A stretch of DNA of 18,321 nt from Candidatus Atribacter alterifermentans (GTDB taxonomy: Bacteria > Atribacterota > Atribacteria > Atribacterales > Atribacteraceae). How positions within the stretch are numbered: position 1 is the stretch's first letter; the number at the start of each line of letters is the position of its first letter. The stretch covers positions 1 through 18,321 of the forward strand of contig JAAYUP010000328.1 in the NCBI GenBank assembly GCA_012517635.1, in the 5' to 3' direction. Both the position numbers and the translations under genes were made by a program. The notes below the pieces were generated by a model. The model ran no database searches. It had not been told where the DNA came from and worked only from the letters and a program-made list of their open reading frames with translations. This document shows positions 1-7,956 of this stretch, piece by piece.

Positions 1-4
1 ATGA

Positions 5-33
5 ATTATACTTTTTTCTGAACTCTGATTCAA
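5..33 (-). promoter_or_regulatory. Sigma70-like promoter reading leftward out of the window
   Basis: On the minus strand a -35 box TTGAAT (33-28), a 17-nt spacer and a perfect -10 box TATAAT (10-5) are visible. Transcription would start just outside the window and serve an unseen gene to the left. The flanking 1-144 region holds no gene. Because the sequence is AT-rich a chance match is possible, but hexamer quality and spacing are both good. Confidence 0.4.
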
Positions 34-144
34 GTCATTTTTTGTTTTTCTTTGAAAAACATCGAAAGAATGAATATCCTCATTTAGCCCTTTTTAGATC
101 GGTAATTTTATCTTCTAATTATAATTTTTTTTATTTAACGAAGG

Positions 145-669
145 CTAGGAATTTCTTATATAATGAACAATAAGAGATGAAATATATCCAGTGAAAAAAC
201 CAGCAAAAATAGCAAAAGGAAGCAATAATAGCAAATACCAAAAAATATGGGTACTTTGTATATACCAATAAGCAACAAAAATTTGACCGATAATATGAAA
301 AAGGGCACCGAACATGCTGATGATGAGAATTGATTCAGTAACTTTGCTCATCAATTTCATTCCAAACCAGGCAAATAACCCCCCACTTAAAGCAAGAAAA
401 AATCCAATATTTAAGAAGTTTCCCGAAATTAATCCTCCTAAAATAACCCTCAAAAATGTGACCAGTAACGCTTCGTTTTGTCCTAATAAATCTAAAGCAA
501 TCAAGGTAACAATATTAGCAAAACCTAACTTCGCCCCAGGAATAAATAAATTGGGCAGTGGGATTAAGTCTTCTAACCCATGCAGAACACTTCCCATAGC
601 CACCAAAATGGCAATATATATGAATCGATTAACTCTACCTGATTTAATAACTAACCGGTTATTTTCCAT
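145..669 (-). CDS. Gx transporter family membrane protein (heptaprenyl diphosphate synthase component I-like)
   Basis: A 174-residue, very hydrophobic protein with about five membrane segments. The N-terminal part carries a pattern typical of the Gx transporter / Hpre_diP_synt_I family: a short basic start, an IAxLVAMGSVLHGLEDLIPLP-like stretch, then PGAKLGFANIVTLIAL around residues 44-59. Members resemble the substrate-binding S components of ECF vitamin importers; the older name 'heptaprenyl diphosphate synthase component I' comes from a weak link to isoprenoid synthesis. The substrate cannot be read from sequence. The start is an ATG at 669 with a modest GAGAT ribosome site upstream. It stands alone: the next gene is on the other strand, and whatever follows it leftward is outside the window. 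In relatives it often neighbours FMN-binding or NusG-domain-II proteins, which cannot be checked here. Confidence 0.8.
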   Translation of the reverse strand: MENNRLVIKSGRVNRFIYIAILVAMGSVLHGLEDLIPLPNLFIPGAKLGFANIVTLIALDLLGQNEALLVTFLRVILGGLISGNFLNIGFFLALSGGLFAWFGMKLMSKVTESILIISMFGALFHIIGQIFVAYWYIQSTHIFWYLLLLLPFAIFAGFFTGYISSLIVHYIRNS

Positions 670-849
670 TTTTTATCTCAAATCCAAATGGTCTATAATT
701 TTTTAAATTTCTGGTTTCTTTGGGAATGATAGCTGTCATATTCGGTTTAAATGATAAATTGGCAAATTGAATAAAGCTATTATTTCAACTCCTTCATTAA
801 AAAGACCTTTTTACATTTAAAGATATTATAAACCAATGGTGATGTTGAA

Positions 850-2040
850 ATGGACAAAAAAAATAAAAGAAAAAACATTCTCATTACCGGTTTGACCTCT
901 CTCCTAACCGATATCAGTTCAGAAATGATCTACCCAATCATCGCTCTTTATTTAAAAGCTTTAGGAGGCAGCCCGGCTATTCTCGGCATCATCGAAGGCA
1001 TTGCCGAATCAACGGCATCGATTCTCAAAGTCTTTTCTGGAGCTTTTGCCGACCGAATCGGTAAAAGAAAACCTTTAACGATTTTCGGATACTCTTTTTC
1101 CGTCATAGGAAAAGTTCTTTTCTACTTTGCGAACGGTTGGAGTTTTATATTTGCCGGAAGATTTTCTGATCGCTTCGGAAAAGGAATACGTACTGCTCCT
1201 CGCGATGCTATGATTTCTGAATCAGTAGAAGGAAATCACCAGGGAAAAGCTTTTGGTCTCCATCGTACCATGGATACCATGGGTGCTGTAATCGGCACCT
1301 TAATCACCTTTTTCTTTCTCTTTCGCATTCAAGAATCTGCCCGGCAATCGGGGAATCCTGCTTTTTACATTCCCACCTTCCGCTCCATTATTCTTCTCAG
1401 TCTGATACCAGCAACGCTCGGGGTGGTTGTTCTCTTCTTAACCATAGAAACCGGAAGTGGAAAAAAAAGTACTCATCTTCCACTTTCTTGGAGTTCACTT
1501 CTTAAACTGGATCATAAGTTGAAAGTTTTCTTATTGGCCACCTTTTTGTTTACTTTGGGAAATTCCTCCGATCAGTTTATTTTATTAAGAGCAACCGAAT
1601 CTGATTTAGGCTATAGTGCTGCTCAAGTCATACTCCTCTATCTTCTCTATAATATCGTATATATGGTGATATCCTATCCAGCCGGATGGCTTTCCGATAA
1701 GATTGGCCGAAAGTGGATATTAACTGTGGGCTTTCTCCTTTATAGTATCACTTATTATGTGATTGGTTTTACTCCTTCTTTTATTATTCCGGCTATGATT
1801 CTCTATGGTTTCTACATTGGTATGACCGAGGGGAATGCCAAAGCCCTGATTGCTGAACTTTCGCCTCCTTCAAGGAGAGCGACTATAATCGGTCTTCACG
1901 CAACCTTACTGGGAATTGGTCTCTTCCCGGCTTCTTTAATCGGGGGATTACTCTGGAGTACTTTTGGCCCTTCGGCAACTTTTCTTTTTGGAGGATCAAT
2001 GACATTAGTTTCAGCTTTGATCCTTATTTTATTTCTATAA
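850..2040 (+). CDS. Major facilitator superfamily transporter
   Basis: A 396-residue polytopic membrane protein of normal MFS length, with hydrophobicity compatible with 12 helices in two halves. The MFS signature loop (motif A) appears twice: residues 64-76 (GAFADRIGKRKPL) between helices 2 and 3, and a second copy at about 279-289 (GWLSDKIGRKW) in the C-terminal half. The N-terminal LTDISSEMIYPIIALYL segment is characteristic of a large, mostly uncharacterised MFS subgroup found in bacteria and archaea. It probably acts as a proton-coupled exporter or importer in the inner membrane. The substrate is unknown, and no regulator or enzyme gene adjoins it to suggest one. The start is ATG at 850 with only a weak GGTGATG site upstream. 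It is monocistronic, with a 225-nt gap to the next gene. Confidence 0.85.
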   Translation: MDKKNKRKNILITGLTSLLTDISSEMIYPIIALYLKALGGSPAILGIIEGIAESTASILKVFSGAFADRIGKRKPLTIFGYSFSVIGKVLFYFANGWSFIFAGRFSDRFGKGIRTAPRDAMISESVEGNHQGKAFGLHRTMDTMGAVIGTLITFFFLFRIQESARQSGNPAFYIPTFRSIILLSLIPATLGVVVLFLTIETGSGKKSTHLPLSWSSLLKLDHKLKVFLLATFLFTLGNSSDQFILLRATESDLGYSAAQVILLYLLYNIVYMVISYPAGWLSDKIGRKWILTVGFLLYSITYYVIGFTPSFIIPAMILYGFYIGMTEGNAKALIAELSPPSRRATIIGLHATLLGIGLFPASLIGGLLWSTFGPSATFLFGGSMTLVSALILILFL

Positions 2041-2265
2041 ACATCAACCACTTTTTGCAGTTATGTCCTTTCTCCCTTTAATCTTTTTGCTCCTTCTCCC
2101 TATATCCAAAAGAAGACGCATTTTTCATGGTTTTCACACTTTCAAAGCCTCACATTTCAAATTATTTCACTCTTAAACCGCTTCTCACTAAATTTAACAG
2201 ATGATGATAATATATAATAATCATACAAAATTTTATAAAAATGATTGGAATTATGGAGGCTGACA

Positions 2266-3081
2266 ATGCATTTCATCGCCTTTCTAACCGATTGGGGTAC
2301 AGCTAGTTATTATGTAGGAATTGCAAAATCAGTTATGAAGCAGATCAACCCTGGAGTTGAAATCATCGACATCACCCACGATATTCAACCTTTTAATATC
2401 CGTGAAGCCATGTATATTCTTCAGCGTACTTTTCCTGATTTTCCATCCGGAACTATTTTTTGTTCAGTAGTCGATTATGGAGTTGGAACTGAACGCTTTC
2501 CCATCGCTGTCGAGCTTATCAATGGTTCGTTTTTGGTTGGTCCGGATAATGGGACTTTTACTCTCCTCTTCGAACAGTACCCAGTGAAAAAGACAGTTCT
2601 TCTCCAAAATCCTTCTTCCTTTTTTCGTCTCAGTCCCAGTTATACTTTTCACGGGAGGGATATTTTTGCTCCAGTCAGTGCCCGAATTTCTATGGGCATC
2701 CCTTTGGAACATTTTGGACCTATTATAAATAACTTCCAAACACTCTCGGTTAATCGACCCAATCTTCATCATCATACCATAACCGGTGAAATCGCTTTTT
2801 GTGACCGTTTTGGTAACATAGAAACCAATATTCCAGGACAATTGCTGAATAATTTTGAACTACAACCTGGAGATCCTTTAAGTATTGTTATGAATGGACG
2901 ATCTTTTGATGCGGTTTTTTTTGAGGCATACGGAATGTTGAAAAAAGGACAAATTTTAGTCCATACCGACAGTTCAGGTTTTGTTGAAATAGCCGTGAAC
3001 CAAGGAAATGCGAAAGAAGTTCTTCTCGGAAACAAAGGTATTGATATCAACCAGATATCAATCACTCTCAAAAAAAATTAA
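2266..3081 (+). CDS. S-adenosyl-L-methionine hydroxide adenosyltransferase (SAM hydrolase, DUF62 family)
   Basis: A 271-residue protein of the DUF62/SAM_HAT family, which splits S-adenosylmethionine with water (hydroxide) to adenosine and L-methionine; fluorinase and chlorinase are relatives. Family marks in order: FLTDWGTASYYVG at 6-18, IIDITHDIQPFNI at 33-45, VVDYGVG at 68-74, GPDNGTF at 92-98, TFHGRDIFAPV at 127-137 and a C-terminal DRFGNIETN block near 180-188. Asp70, Arg77 and His129 keep the spacing of the Asp-Arg-His triad described for the archaeal enzyme. The usual VVDPGVG reads VVDYGVG, a mild deviation. There is no halogenase-type evidence, so hydroxide is the expected nucleophile. 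I chose ATG 2266, not the upstream in-frame TTG at 2245, because GGAGG (2255-2259) lies 6 nt before it. A TATAAT box at 2213-2218 may be the -10, but no clear -35 is visible. Probably cytoplasmic and monocistronic. Confidence 0.88.
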   Translation: MHFIAFLTDWGTASYYVGIAKSVMKQINPGVEIIDITHDIQPFNIREAMYILQRTFPDFPSGTIFCSVVDYGVGTERFPIAVELINGSFLVGPDNGTFTLLFEQYPVKKTVLLQNPSSFFRLSPSYTFHGRDIFAPVSARISMGIPLEHFGPIINNFQTLSVNRPNLHHHTITGEIAFCDRFGNIETNIPGQLLNNFELQPGDPLSIVMNGRSFDAVFFEAYGMLKKGQILVHTDSSGFVEIAVNQGNAKEVLLGNKGIDINQISITLKKN

Positions 3082-3121
3082 AATAACAATATCCCTATAA
3101 AAAACCGAATGCACAAAACCA

Positions 3122-3146
3122 CGGGCATGATAAATCAAGCCCCTAC
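3122..3146 (+). repeat. Dispersed hairpin repeat, copy 1 (GGGCATGATAAATCAAGCCC type)
   Basis: The core GGGCATGATAAATCAAGCCC forms 9-bp arms with one mismatch around an AA loop and is followed by CTAC. An inverted copy of the core lies at 12452-12472 and a diverged direct copy, also ending CCCTAC, at 14261-14284. All three are intergenic. Confidence 0.7.
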
Positions 3147-3414
3147 AAAATATTTTTAAATCGTTGAGGCGAAAAGTATTATGCCCGTTCTTTAATTAAT
3201 GGAGCGATATGCCATGGCATGTCGAATCCAGGCCTCACCCTCATCCTCACTTTTCCGGTGCTGTGAGGATCCTATTAGATGCCGCCGAATCCCCCCAATT
3301 GAGGAATGAATTCAACAATTCACCTCCTTGGAGGGGGTGCCGTCTTTCGGTGGGGAGGGTGCTTTTCGGTTTTTTCTGGTTATCATAAGATATTAATACA
3401 GAAACATATGTAAA

Positions 3415-3580
3415 AGATGAGATCCTCATGGCTTCTGAATACGAAGCTTCAGGATGACGCTGGTGGCGTCAGATGGAATTCTTATGTCGCCTAACCCTAA
3501 TACGATCCTCAGAATGGCAGATTGAATGGATAAGATTACCACGTCGTCCAACCAAAGAACGGTCGGGTTCCTCGCAATGA
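3415..3580 (+). repeat. Cluster of three degenerate palindromic repeat units
   Basis: Three related units follow one another. Unit 1 (3415-3459) begins GATGAGATCCTCATGG and ends CAGGATGACG. Unit 2 (about 3473-3519) is a worn copy reading GGAATTCTTATGTCGCC and ending CCTCAGAATGG. Unit 3 (3534-3580) begins GATTACCACGTCGTCC and ends TCCTCGCAATGA. Related units recur at 7677-7713, 12770-12958 and 14420-14511. They resemble the short intergenic palindromes of the GATTGCCACGTCGCTTCG / CTCGCAATGAC type that I recall from many unrelated bacterial genomes. They probably spread as non-autonomous elements; that is inference. Confidence 0.65.
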
Positions 3581-3635
3581 GGGTTTTAAATAGGTTTTCT
3601 CGTCCTCATCTGGTGTTGGTAATCAGCATGAAAAT

Positions 3636-4595
3636 CTATCCCGTCTTTCTTCCTTTTAAATACTGGTCAAAGAAGACGGCAAGGATAATGATCGCACCAA
3701 TAATGATCTGCATAATAAATGGATCAACACCTAAAAGATTACCACCATTCCTTAAAGTTTGGATGATGAGGGCACCCAGCGCAGTTCCAAATATTGATCC
3801 CACTCCTCCACTGAGACTTGCTCCGCCAATAACCACCGAAGCGATCGCATCAAGTTCATAACCCTGTCCACCGGTTGGCACGCCAGCCGCCATCCTGGTC
3901 CCAAGCATTAAACCAGCTATACCGCTAAAAAGAGCAGCAGTTAAATAAAATTTATATAAATTAGAACCAATATTTATACCTGACAACCTGGCAGCTTCAA
4001 TATTACTTCCTATAGCATAAAGATTTCTCCCATACATAGTGTATTTTAAAACAAAAGCCATAAAAATAGCTAAAAAAATCCAGGTCCAGGCAAGGGCTGG
4101 AATACCCAGCATGGTTGCAACTGAAAATTCTCTAAATCCCATCGGGAGACCGGAAATCATCCTACCGCTGGATGAATACATGACAATCCCTCTCACCAAA
4201 GTCATCATTCCCAAGGTGGCAATAAAAGGTGGTACTTTACCGTTATGCACTGCTACCCCGTTCGCTAAACCGATTAACGCTGAAACTCCTAGAGCAAGTA
4301 TAATTGCCAGGGATGAAGACATTTGAATATCGCCCCGATTAGAAGTTAAAAGCGCATAAACCATTCCGGATAAGCCGACAATGGAACCAACCGAAAGGTC
4401 AATACCTCCGGTAATAATGATCAAGGTCATACCAATAGCAACCACTCCATTGATCGATGATTGTCGAATCAAATTAGTAATATTATCCCACGAGGAAAAA
4501 TTACCTTTGGTTGCTATGGTAAGATAAACTGCCATAACAGCTAATATGATCAAAAGGTTTCTTTCGGCGAAGGCTTTACGTTGATTGATTTTCAT
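3636..4595 (-). CDS. CUT2-family sugar ABC transporter permease (RbsC-like)
   Basis: A 319-residue inner-membrane permease of the ribose/xylose/galactose (CUT2, BPD_transp_2) type. The family mark INGVVAIGMTLIIITGGIDLSVGS lies at about residues 48-71, and a C-terminal GGNLLGVDPFIMQIIIGAIIILAV stretch matches the last helices of RbsC/XylH proteins. About eight to ten hydrophobic helices are visible. A longer frame opens at TTG 4634 inside the ATPase gene, but ATG 4595 is preferred: it follows the ATPase stop by 4 nt, has a GGGAGG site (4613-4608) upstream, and gives the usual short N-terminus. It is the last gene of the leftward operon. No sugar kinase, isomerase or repressor follows, so the substrate (a pentose, hexose, polyol or autoinducer-like sugar) stays open. 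Confidence 0.9.
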   Translation of the reverse strand: MKINQRKAFAERNLLIILAVMAVYLTIATKGNFSSWDNITNLIRQSSINGVVAIGMTLIIITGGIDLSVGSIVGLSGMVYALLTSNRGDIQMSSSLAIILALGVSALIGLANGVAVHNGKVPPFIATLGMMTLVRGIVMYSSSGRMISGLPMGFREFSVATMLGIPALAWTWIFLAIFMAFVLKYTMYGRNLYAIGSNIEAARLSGINIGSNLYKFYLTAALFSGIAGLMLGTRMAAGVPTGGQGYELDAIASVVIGGASLSGGVGSIFGTALGALIIQTLRNGGNLLGVDPFIMQIIIGAIIILAVFFDQYLKGRKTG

Positions 4596-4599
4596 TACC

Positions 4600-6123
4600 T
4601 TATACTGCCTCCCTGATTTTTTCTTTCGTAACAATATTTTTCATTGCTAAGGTTAGAAGAAGCTCCTCTGAGAAATCCTTCCTTTCCACTTCACCAGCAA
4701 CCATACCATTAGAAATCACCAGAATCCGGTCCGATAATCCTATCAATTCCGGCAGATACGATGAAATTAAAATAATTCCCTTCCCTTGATTGAGAATTTC
4801 ATTGAAAAGCCTATAAATTTCCGCCTTCGTTCCCACATCAATTCCAGCTGTTGGTTCGTCAAAAATAAGAACATCAGGGTTTCTACATAACCACCTGGCT
4901 ATAACAACTTTTTGTTGGTTTCCCCCACTTAAGTCAGACACCTTTTGATATACACTTCCAATTTTGATAGAGAGCTTATCAACGTATTCTTTGGTTTGTT
5001 CGTAAGCCTTTTTGTAATTCAGTATTCCAGCTTTCATAACCTTATCCAGGTTTATAGCATTAACATTAAATTCGATATCTTGCTGCGCAAAAGTTCCCTG
5101 ATTTCTTCGGTCTTCAGGAAGATAACCAACTCCACTTTTTAATGAATCTTTTGGTTTTCTTATCGATATTTCCTTTCCGTTGACTATTATCTTTCCTTTG
5201 TCAAATTTATCAGCTCCAAAGATTGCTCTGGCAATATCCGTTCTTCCCGCTCCAACTAAACCAAATATTCCCAAAATCTCTCCGGCTTTAACATTGATAT
5301 TAATATTCTGAAATCTGCTTCCCGAAAGGTTTTCAACCCGAAGGAGTTCCTGGCCAATTGTTACTTCCTTTTTATAATACATTTCTTCGATGGTTCTGCC
5401 CACCATCAAAGGAATAAGTTTTTCTACGCTCCCCAATTCTTCAGTAGTATATGTTCCCACCACTGCCCCGTCTTTGAGCACGGTTACGGTATCACAGGTA
5501 TCAAAAACCTCTTCAAGGTTGTGGGAAATATAAATAATGGCCGAGCCTTTTTCCCTTAGATTTTTAATAATTCGAAACAAAATTTTGGTTTCATTTCGAG
5601 TAAGAACTGCGGTCGGTTCATCAAATATGACCAGTTTTGGGTTTTGCCAAAGGGCTTTAGCAATGGTAATCATTTTCCCCTCAGCAGCACTTAATTCTTT
5701 TATGCTTCTTTTTACATCTATATCAACTTCTATCTCTTCAAGGAATTTCTTGGATTCCCTATGCATTTTTCCCCAGTCAATAAATGGTCCTTTTTTTGGC
5801 TGATTTCCCAGAAAAAAATTCTCAGCTACACTTAGATCTTGAGCAACCATTACATCCTGGTAAACTGCGTATATTCCTAATTCTTTTGAAATAATTGGTG
5901 AATTCCTTGAGACTTCTTTGTCTTCAAATATCATCTTTCCGGAGTCTTTAGTATAAGCGCCAGTAATAATCTTAATGAGGGTTGATTTTCCTGCCCCATT
6001 TTCTCCTACCAGCCCTCGAACCTCACCTGCTTTCACTGATAGATTTACCTGATCCAAAGCTTTCACTGCAGGAAAAGACTTACAAATACTCTCAAGTCTT
6101 AAAACCTCATTTCCGAAGGACAT
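4600..6123 (-). CDS. CUT2-family sugar ABC transporter ATP-binding protein (RbsA/MglA-like, two NBDs)
   Basis: A 507-residue double ATPase, the normal length for RbsA/XylG/MglA. NBD1 has Walker A GENGAGKST at 40-48, a diverged signature LSAAEGKM at 144-151 and Walker B LVIFDE at 164-169. NBD2 has the degenerate Walker A of this family (GLVGAGRTD, near 285-295), a clean signature LSGGNQQ from about 398 and Walker B VLIFDE at about 418-423. One active and one degenerate Walker A is normal for the family, not a defect. It powers sugar import through the downstream permease and sits on the cytoplasmic face of the membrane. The ATG at 6123 has an AGGAGAGG site 5 nt upstream. It lies 273 nt after the binding-protein gene, beyond a hairpin, and only 4 nt before the permease, so the ATPase and permease are tightly co-translated. 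Confidence 0.93.
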   Translation of the reverse strand: MSFGNEVLRLESICKSFPAVKALDQVNLSVKAGEVRGLVGENGAGKSTLIKIITGAYTKDSGKMIFEDKEVSRNSPIISKELGIYAVYQDVMVAQDLSVAENFFLGNQPKKGPFIDWGKMHRESKKFLEEIEVDIDVKRSIKELSAAEGKMITIAKALWQNPKLVIFDEPTAVLTRNETKILFRIIKNLREKGSAIIYISHNLEEVFDTCDTVTVLKDGAVVGTYTTEELGSVEKLIPLMVGRTIEEMYYKKEVTIGQELLRVENLSGSRFQNININVKAGEILGIFGLVGAGRTDIARAIFGADKFDKGKIIVNGKEISIRKPKDSLKSGVGYLPEDRRNQGTFAQQDIEFNVNAINLDKVMKAGILNYKKAYEQTKEYVDKLSIKIGSVYQKVSDLSGGNQQKVVIARWLCRNPDVLIFDEPTAGIDVGTKAEIYRLFNEILNQGKGIILISSYLPELIGLSDRILVISNGMVAGEVERKDFSEELLLTLAMKNIVTKEKIREAV

Positions 6124-6350
6124 AAGACCTCTCCTTTGATTTGAAAGTGTTTACTGCAGCTTTTTCAGAACAGTTCATTTTGAATGGTTAAATAACAAAC
6201 CCTTCCTTTTTATACCAGTCAAAAAGGAAAATTAATTGTCATTTGAATCTCAACAATATAAAGCCGAATTCCAAAAAGCTGCGGGTTTACGAGAGCTATA
6301 GATACCTCTCTTAAAACGCTCCTCTATTTTTGACATTAATTAAGATAGAA

Positions 6351-6388
6351 ATGAAATAGCAGGTGGCAATAACCACCTGCTATTTCAT
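6351..6388 (-). terminator. Strong hairpin behind the binding-protein gene (attenuator/terminator or 3' stabiliser)
   Basis: A perfect 16-bp inverted repeat: arms ATGAAATAGCAGGTGG (6351-6366) and its complement (6373-6388) around a 6-nt loop. On the minus strand it begins 8 nt after the stop codon of the upstream binding-protein gene and is followed by a U-rich but not pure T-run (TTCTATCTTAATT). It could end most transcripts or protect the binding-protein mRNA 3' end, lowering ATPase and permease expression. Confidence 0.75.
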
Positions 6389-6396
6389 TTAACTTA

Positions 6397-7377
6397 TTAG
6401 TATTTTTTTCTGGAGAAAGGATCAAGAATCCACATAGAATCATCAAGGTTTTCCTTGGTGATTACATAAACTCCAGTATCATAATATTGTGGCAGAGGTT
6501 CACCATTTATTGCCATAAATGCGAACATGACACCCTTATATCCCATGCCGTGTGGATCCTGAACAATGAGGGCTTTCAAAGCTCCACTCCGCAAGGCATC
6601 AATTTCCTGGGGATCAGAGTCATAGGCAACAGCAACAATACTATCTTGCAGGCTCCGTTCCTCAATAACCCTCGCAACACCATCACCAGTATGGTTGTTA
6701 TCGGCAAAGAAACCTAGTAAATCAGGATTTGCGGTTAAAAGGTCCTCGGCAGCATTGGCAGCGACAGCAATATCGTTATCTACATATCGGGTAGGAAGAA
6801 CTTCAAGCCCTGGGGCTATCTCTTTAAGCCTGGTAATAAACCCATCATCCCTATCAACCAGAACCTGAACTCCAGCCATGGCACTGATGAGGCTAATTTT
6901 CCCTTCTAGAGGCTTTCCAGCCGCTTTGAGAGATTCAACCAAGTTATCAGCAGCCAGGGCTCCTCCTACTTTGTTGTTGGTTGCTAAGAAAGAGTGAATT
7001 CCTGTGTCGTAAACAAAATTGTCAATCAAGATGATTTTTATACCCTGTTTGTATGCATTATCAAGAACCAAAGAGGTAGCTTCTGAACTGGTTGATGCAA
7101 TAACAATGGCATCCGGTTTAGTGTTGACAACATTCTCCAAGATAGCTACTTGCTCATCAATATCAGCTTCCGACGGCGGACCATAGACGGTTACTTTAAC
7201 CAAACCTTTAAGGTCAAATTCCGCATTTTTTGCACCAACAATGGTATATTGCCAGAAATCAGAGTCAGTTGCCTTGACAATAAAAGCTACATCATAGGGT
7301 TCGACATCGGCAGCATAACAAAAGGTAGTTCCCAAGAGGACAAACACCACAATTAGTAATAACATAATCTTACGCAT
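6397..7377 (-). CDS. Periplasmic sugar-binding protein of a CUT2 ABC transporter (RbsB-like)
   Basis: A 326-residue periplasmic binding protein (type 1 fold, Peripla_BP_4). Residues 1-23 form a signal peptide (basic MRK start, hydrophobic core, FCYAA cleavage region). The Cys there is not in a lipobox, so the protein should be free in a periplasm. Family marks include DVAFIVKATDSDFWQYTIVGAKNAE at the start of the mature protein, PDAIVIASTSSEA near 89-101, LIDNFV, the KISLISAMAGVQVLVDRDDGF hinge region, and GALKALIVQDPHGMGYKG near the C-terminus. It captures the sugar and delivers it to the downstream permease/ATPase pair. The ATG at 7377 has GAGGAGGG about 7 nt upstream. It is the first gene of the operon, with its own promoter at 7511-7540 and a long leader. 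The exact sugar cannot be read from sequence. Confidence 0.92.
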   Translation of the reverse strand: MRKIMLLLIVVFVLLGTTFCYAADVEPYDVAFIVKATDSDFWQYTIVGAKNAEFDLKGLVKVTVYGPPSEADIDEQVAILENVVNTKPDAIVIASTSSEATSLVLDNAYKQGIKIILIDNFVYDTGIHSFLATNNKVGGALAADNLVESLKAAGKPLEGKISLISAMAGVQVLVDRDDGFITRLKEIAPGLEVLPTRYVDNDIAVAANAAEDLLTANPDLLGFFADNNHTGDGVARVIEERSLQDSIVAVAYDSDPQEIDALRSGALKALIVQDPHGMGYKGVMFAFMAINGEPLPQYYDTGVYVITKENLDDSMWILDPFSRKKY

Positions 7378-7456
7378 TTTAGGACCCTCCTCATATTGTG
7401 TTTAGTAGTAAATGCTTTTAAATACAACATCCCTCCTCTCTTACCAATCGATAGCT

Positions 7457-7468
7457 ATCACCTCCTTT
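7457..7468 (-). promoter_or_regulatory. Orphan full-length Shine-Dalgarno sequence in the 5' leader (STAB-SD-like)
   Basis: On the minus strand the leader reads AAAGGAGGTGAT, a perfect 12-nt complement of the canonical bacterial 16S rRNA 3' end. It lies about 80 nt upstream of the binding-protein start, and no ATG follows at a usable distance. A second GAGAGGAGGG motif (7440-7431) and the real ribosome site (7392-7384) follow. Known precedent is the stabilising SD in the cry3A leader of Bacillus; the role here is inferred. Confidence 0.45.
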
Positions 7469-7510
7469 TAATTTTTGATAATATTTCTAACCAATACTAC
7501 CTTTAAAATT

Positions 7511-7540
7511 ATTATACAATTTTATATTTATAGAGTCCAA
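7511..7540 (-). promoter_or_regulatory. Sigma70-like promoter of the leftward sugar operon
   Basis: On the minus strand TTGGAC (7540-7535), an 18-nt spacer and a perfect TATAAT (7516-7511) face the binding-protein gene. The expected start near 7504 gives a leader of about 127 nt. It is the best promoter match in this gap for that direction. Confidence 0.6.
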
Positions 7541-7570
7541 TAAATTAATATGGAATCACCTTAATCAAAA

Positions 7571-7650
7571 TAGACTACCATGCTGCTTCGCAGCACTAGA
7601 TAAGGATGAAATACATATTCAGGAATCAATGTCCCCCTTTAGAAAAGGGA
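7571..7650 (+). repeat. 80-bp dispersed repeat, copy 1
   Basis: It begins near 'agactaccatgctg', contains the small hairpin TGCTGC-TTC-GCAGCA (7581-7595), continues through 'aaggatgaaatac' and 'ttcaggaatcaat', and ends in 'cccctttagaaaaggga'. A second copy in the same orientation lies at 12489-12571 and is clearly alignable with scattered substitutions. A fragment of the hairpin and 'ccagatgagga' part recurs near 14183-14208. Confidence 0.7.
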
Positions 7651-7676
7651 GAAGAAAGAATAAAAATTATTCTTAA

Positions 7677-7713
7677 GAGATTGCCACGTCACTTCGTTCC
7701 TCGCAATGACGAC
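7677..7713 (+). repeat. Short palindromic repeat (GATTGCCACGTC...CTCGCAATGAC type)
   Basis: The least decayed single copy of this family in the window: GAGATTGCCACGTC, then ACTTCGTTC, then CTCGCAATGACGAC. The ATTGC/GCAAT ends pair to form an imperfect hairpin. Longer relatives are at 3534-3580 (same strand) and 12770-12813 (inverted). It sits between the two divergent promoters. Confidence 0.65.
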
Positions 7714-7927
7714 TAAACAATTCCCCTCCACCGCAGGGATATCGCGGAATGACGAGGTTGGTCGGATGGATAAAATATTGTATTTTCAGGATAGCTCCCT
7801 TTTTTTGGGTTTAATTTTACAAATTTCCCAAATTCCTATTACCCTCTCGGGCTCTCTTCCCTCTCGGTCTTTTCACCCTTATCAGTTGCCACAAATATAG
7901 CTTAAACATCTATTATTCTTTAAATCA

Positions 7928-7956
7928 TTGAAAATGAGAAAGGATAAATATATACT
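7928..7956 (+). promoter_or_regulatory. Sigma70-like promoter of the rightward sugar operon
   Basis: TTGAAA (7928-7933), a 17-nt spacer and TATACT (7951-7956) precede the binding-protein gene. The expected start near 7963 gives a leader of about 23 nt that holds the GGAGGG ribosome site. Spacing and hexamers are near consensus. Confidence 0.6.

Larger units (their letters stand above)
3082..3635. other. Gene-free convergent gap filled with degenerate palindromic repeats
   Basis: This 554-bp gap separates two convergent transcription units. It contains a hairpin-forming repeat at 3122-3146, a perfect 12-bp palindrome ATGCCATGGCAT at 3209-3220, a GC-rich stretch at 3280-3360 (including 'gagggggtgccgtctttcggtgggg') and three degenerate palindromic units from 3415 to 3580. 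No open frame here has a ribosome site or family resemblance. I see no canonical terminator with a T-run for either flanking gene. Confidence 0.6.

Noticed and set aside
314..706. Plus-strand open frame of 130 codons
   Set aside because: It is antisense to the Gx-family membrane protein, has no ribosome site and no family resemblance; the minus-strand frame is clearly the real gene.
3247..3429. Minus-strand open frame of 60 codons
   Set aside because: It lies across GC-rich degenerate repeats and lacks a ribosome site.
3526..3861. Plus-strand open frame of 111 codons
   Set aside because: It starts in a repeat unit and continues antisense to the CUT2 permease gene.
4600..4634. Overlap between ATPase and permease genes via a TTG start at 4634
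   Set aside because: The ATG at 4595 with an upstream GGGAGG gives the usual N-terminus and a 4-nt gap, so the long overlap is unnecessary.
6291..6310. Near-palindrome GAGAGCTATAGATACCTCTC as an operator
   Set aside because: It has a mismatch, lies inside the operon rather than at a promoter, and has no second copy in the window.
7714..7900. Short open frame in the divergent control region
   Set aside because: It begins inside a palindromic repeat and has no start signals; the sequence looks decayed.
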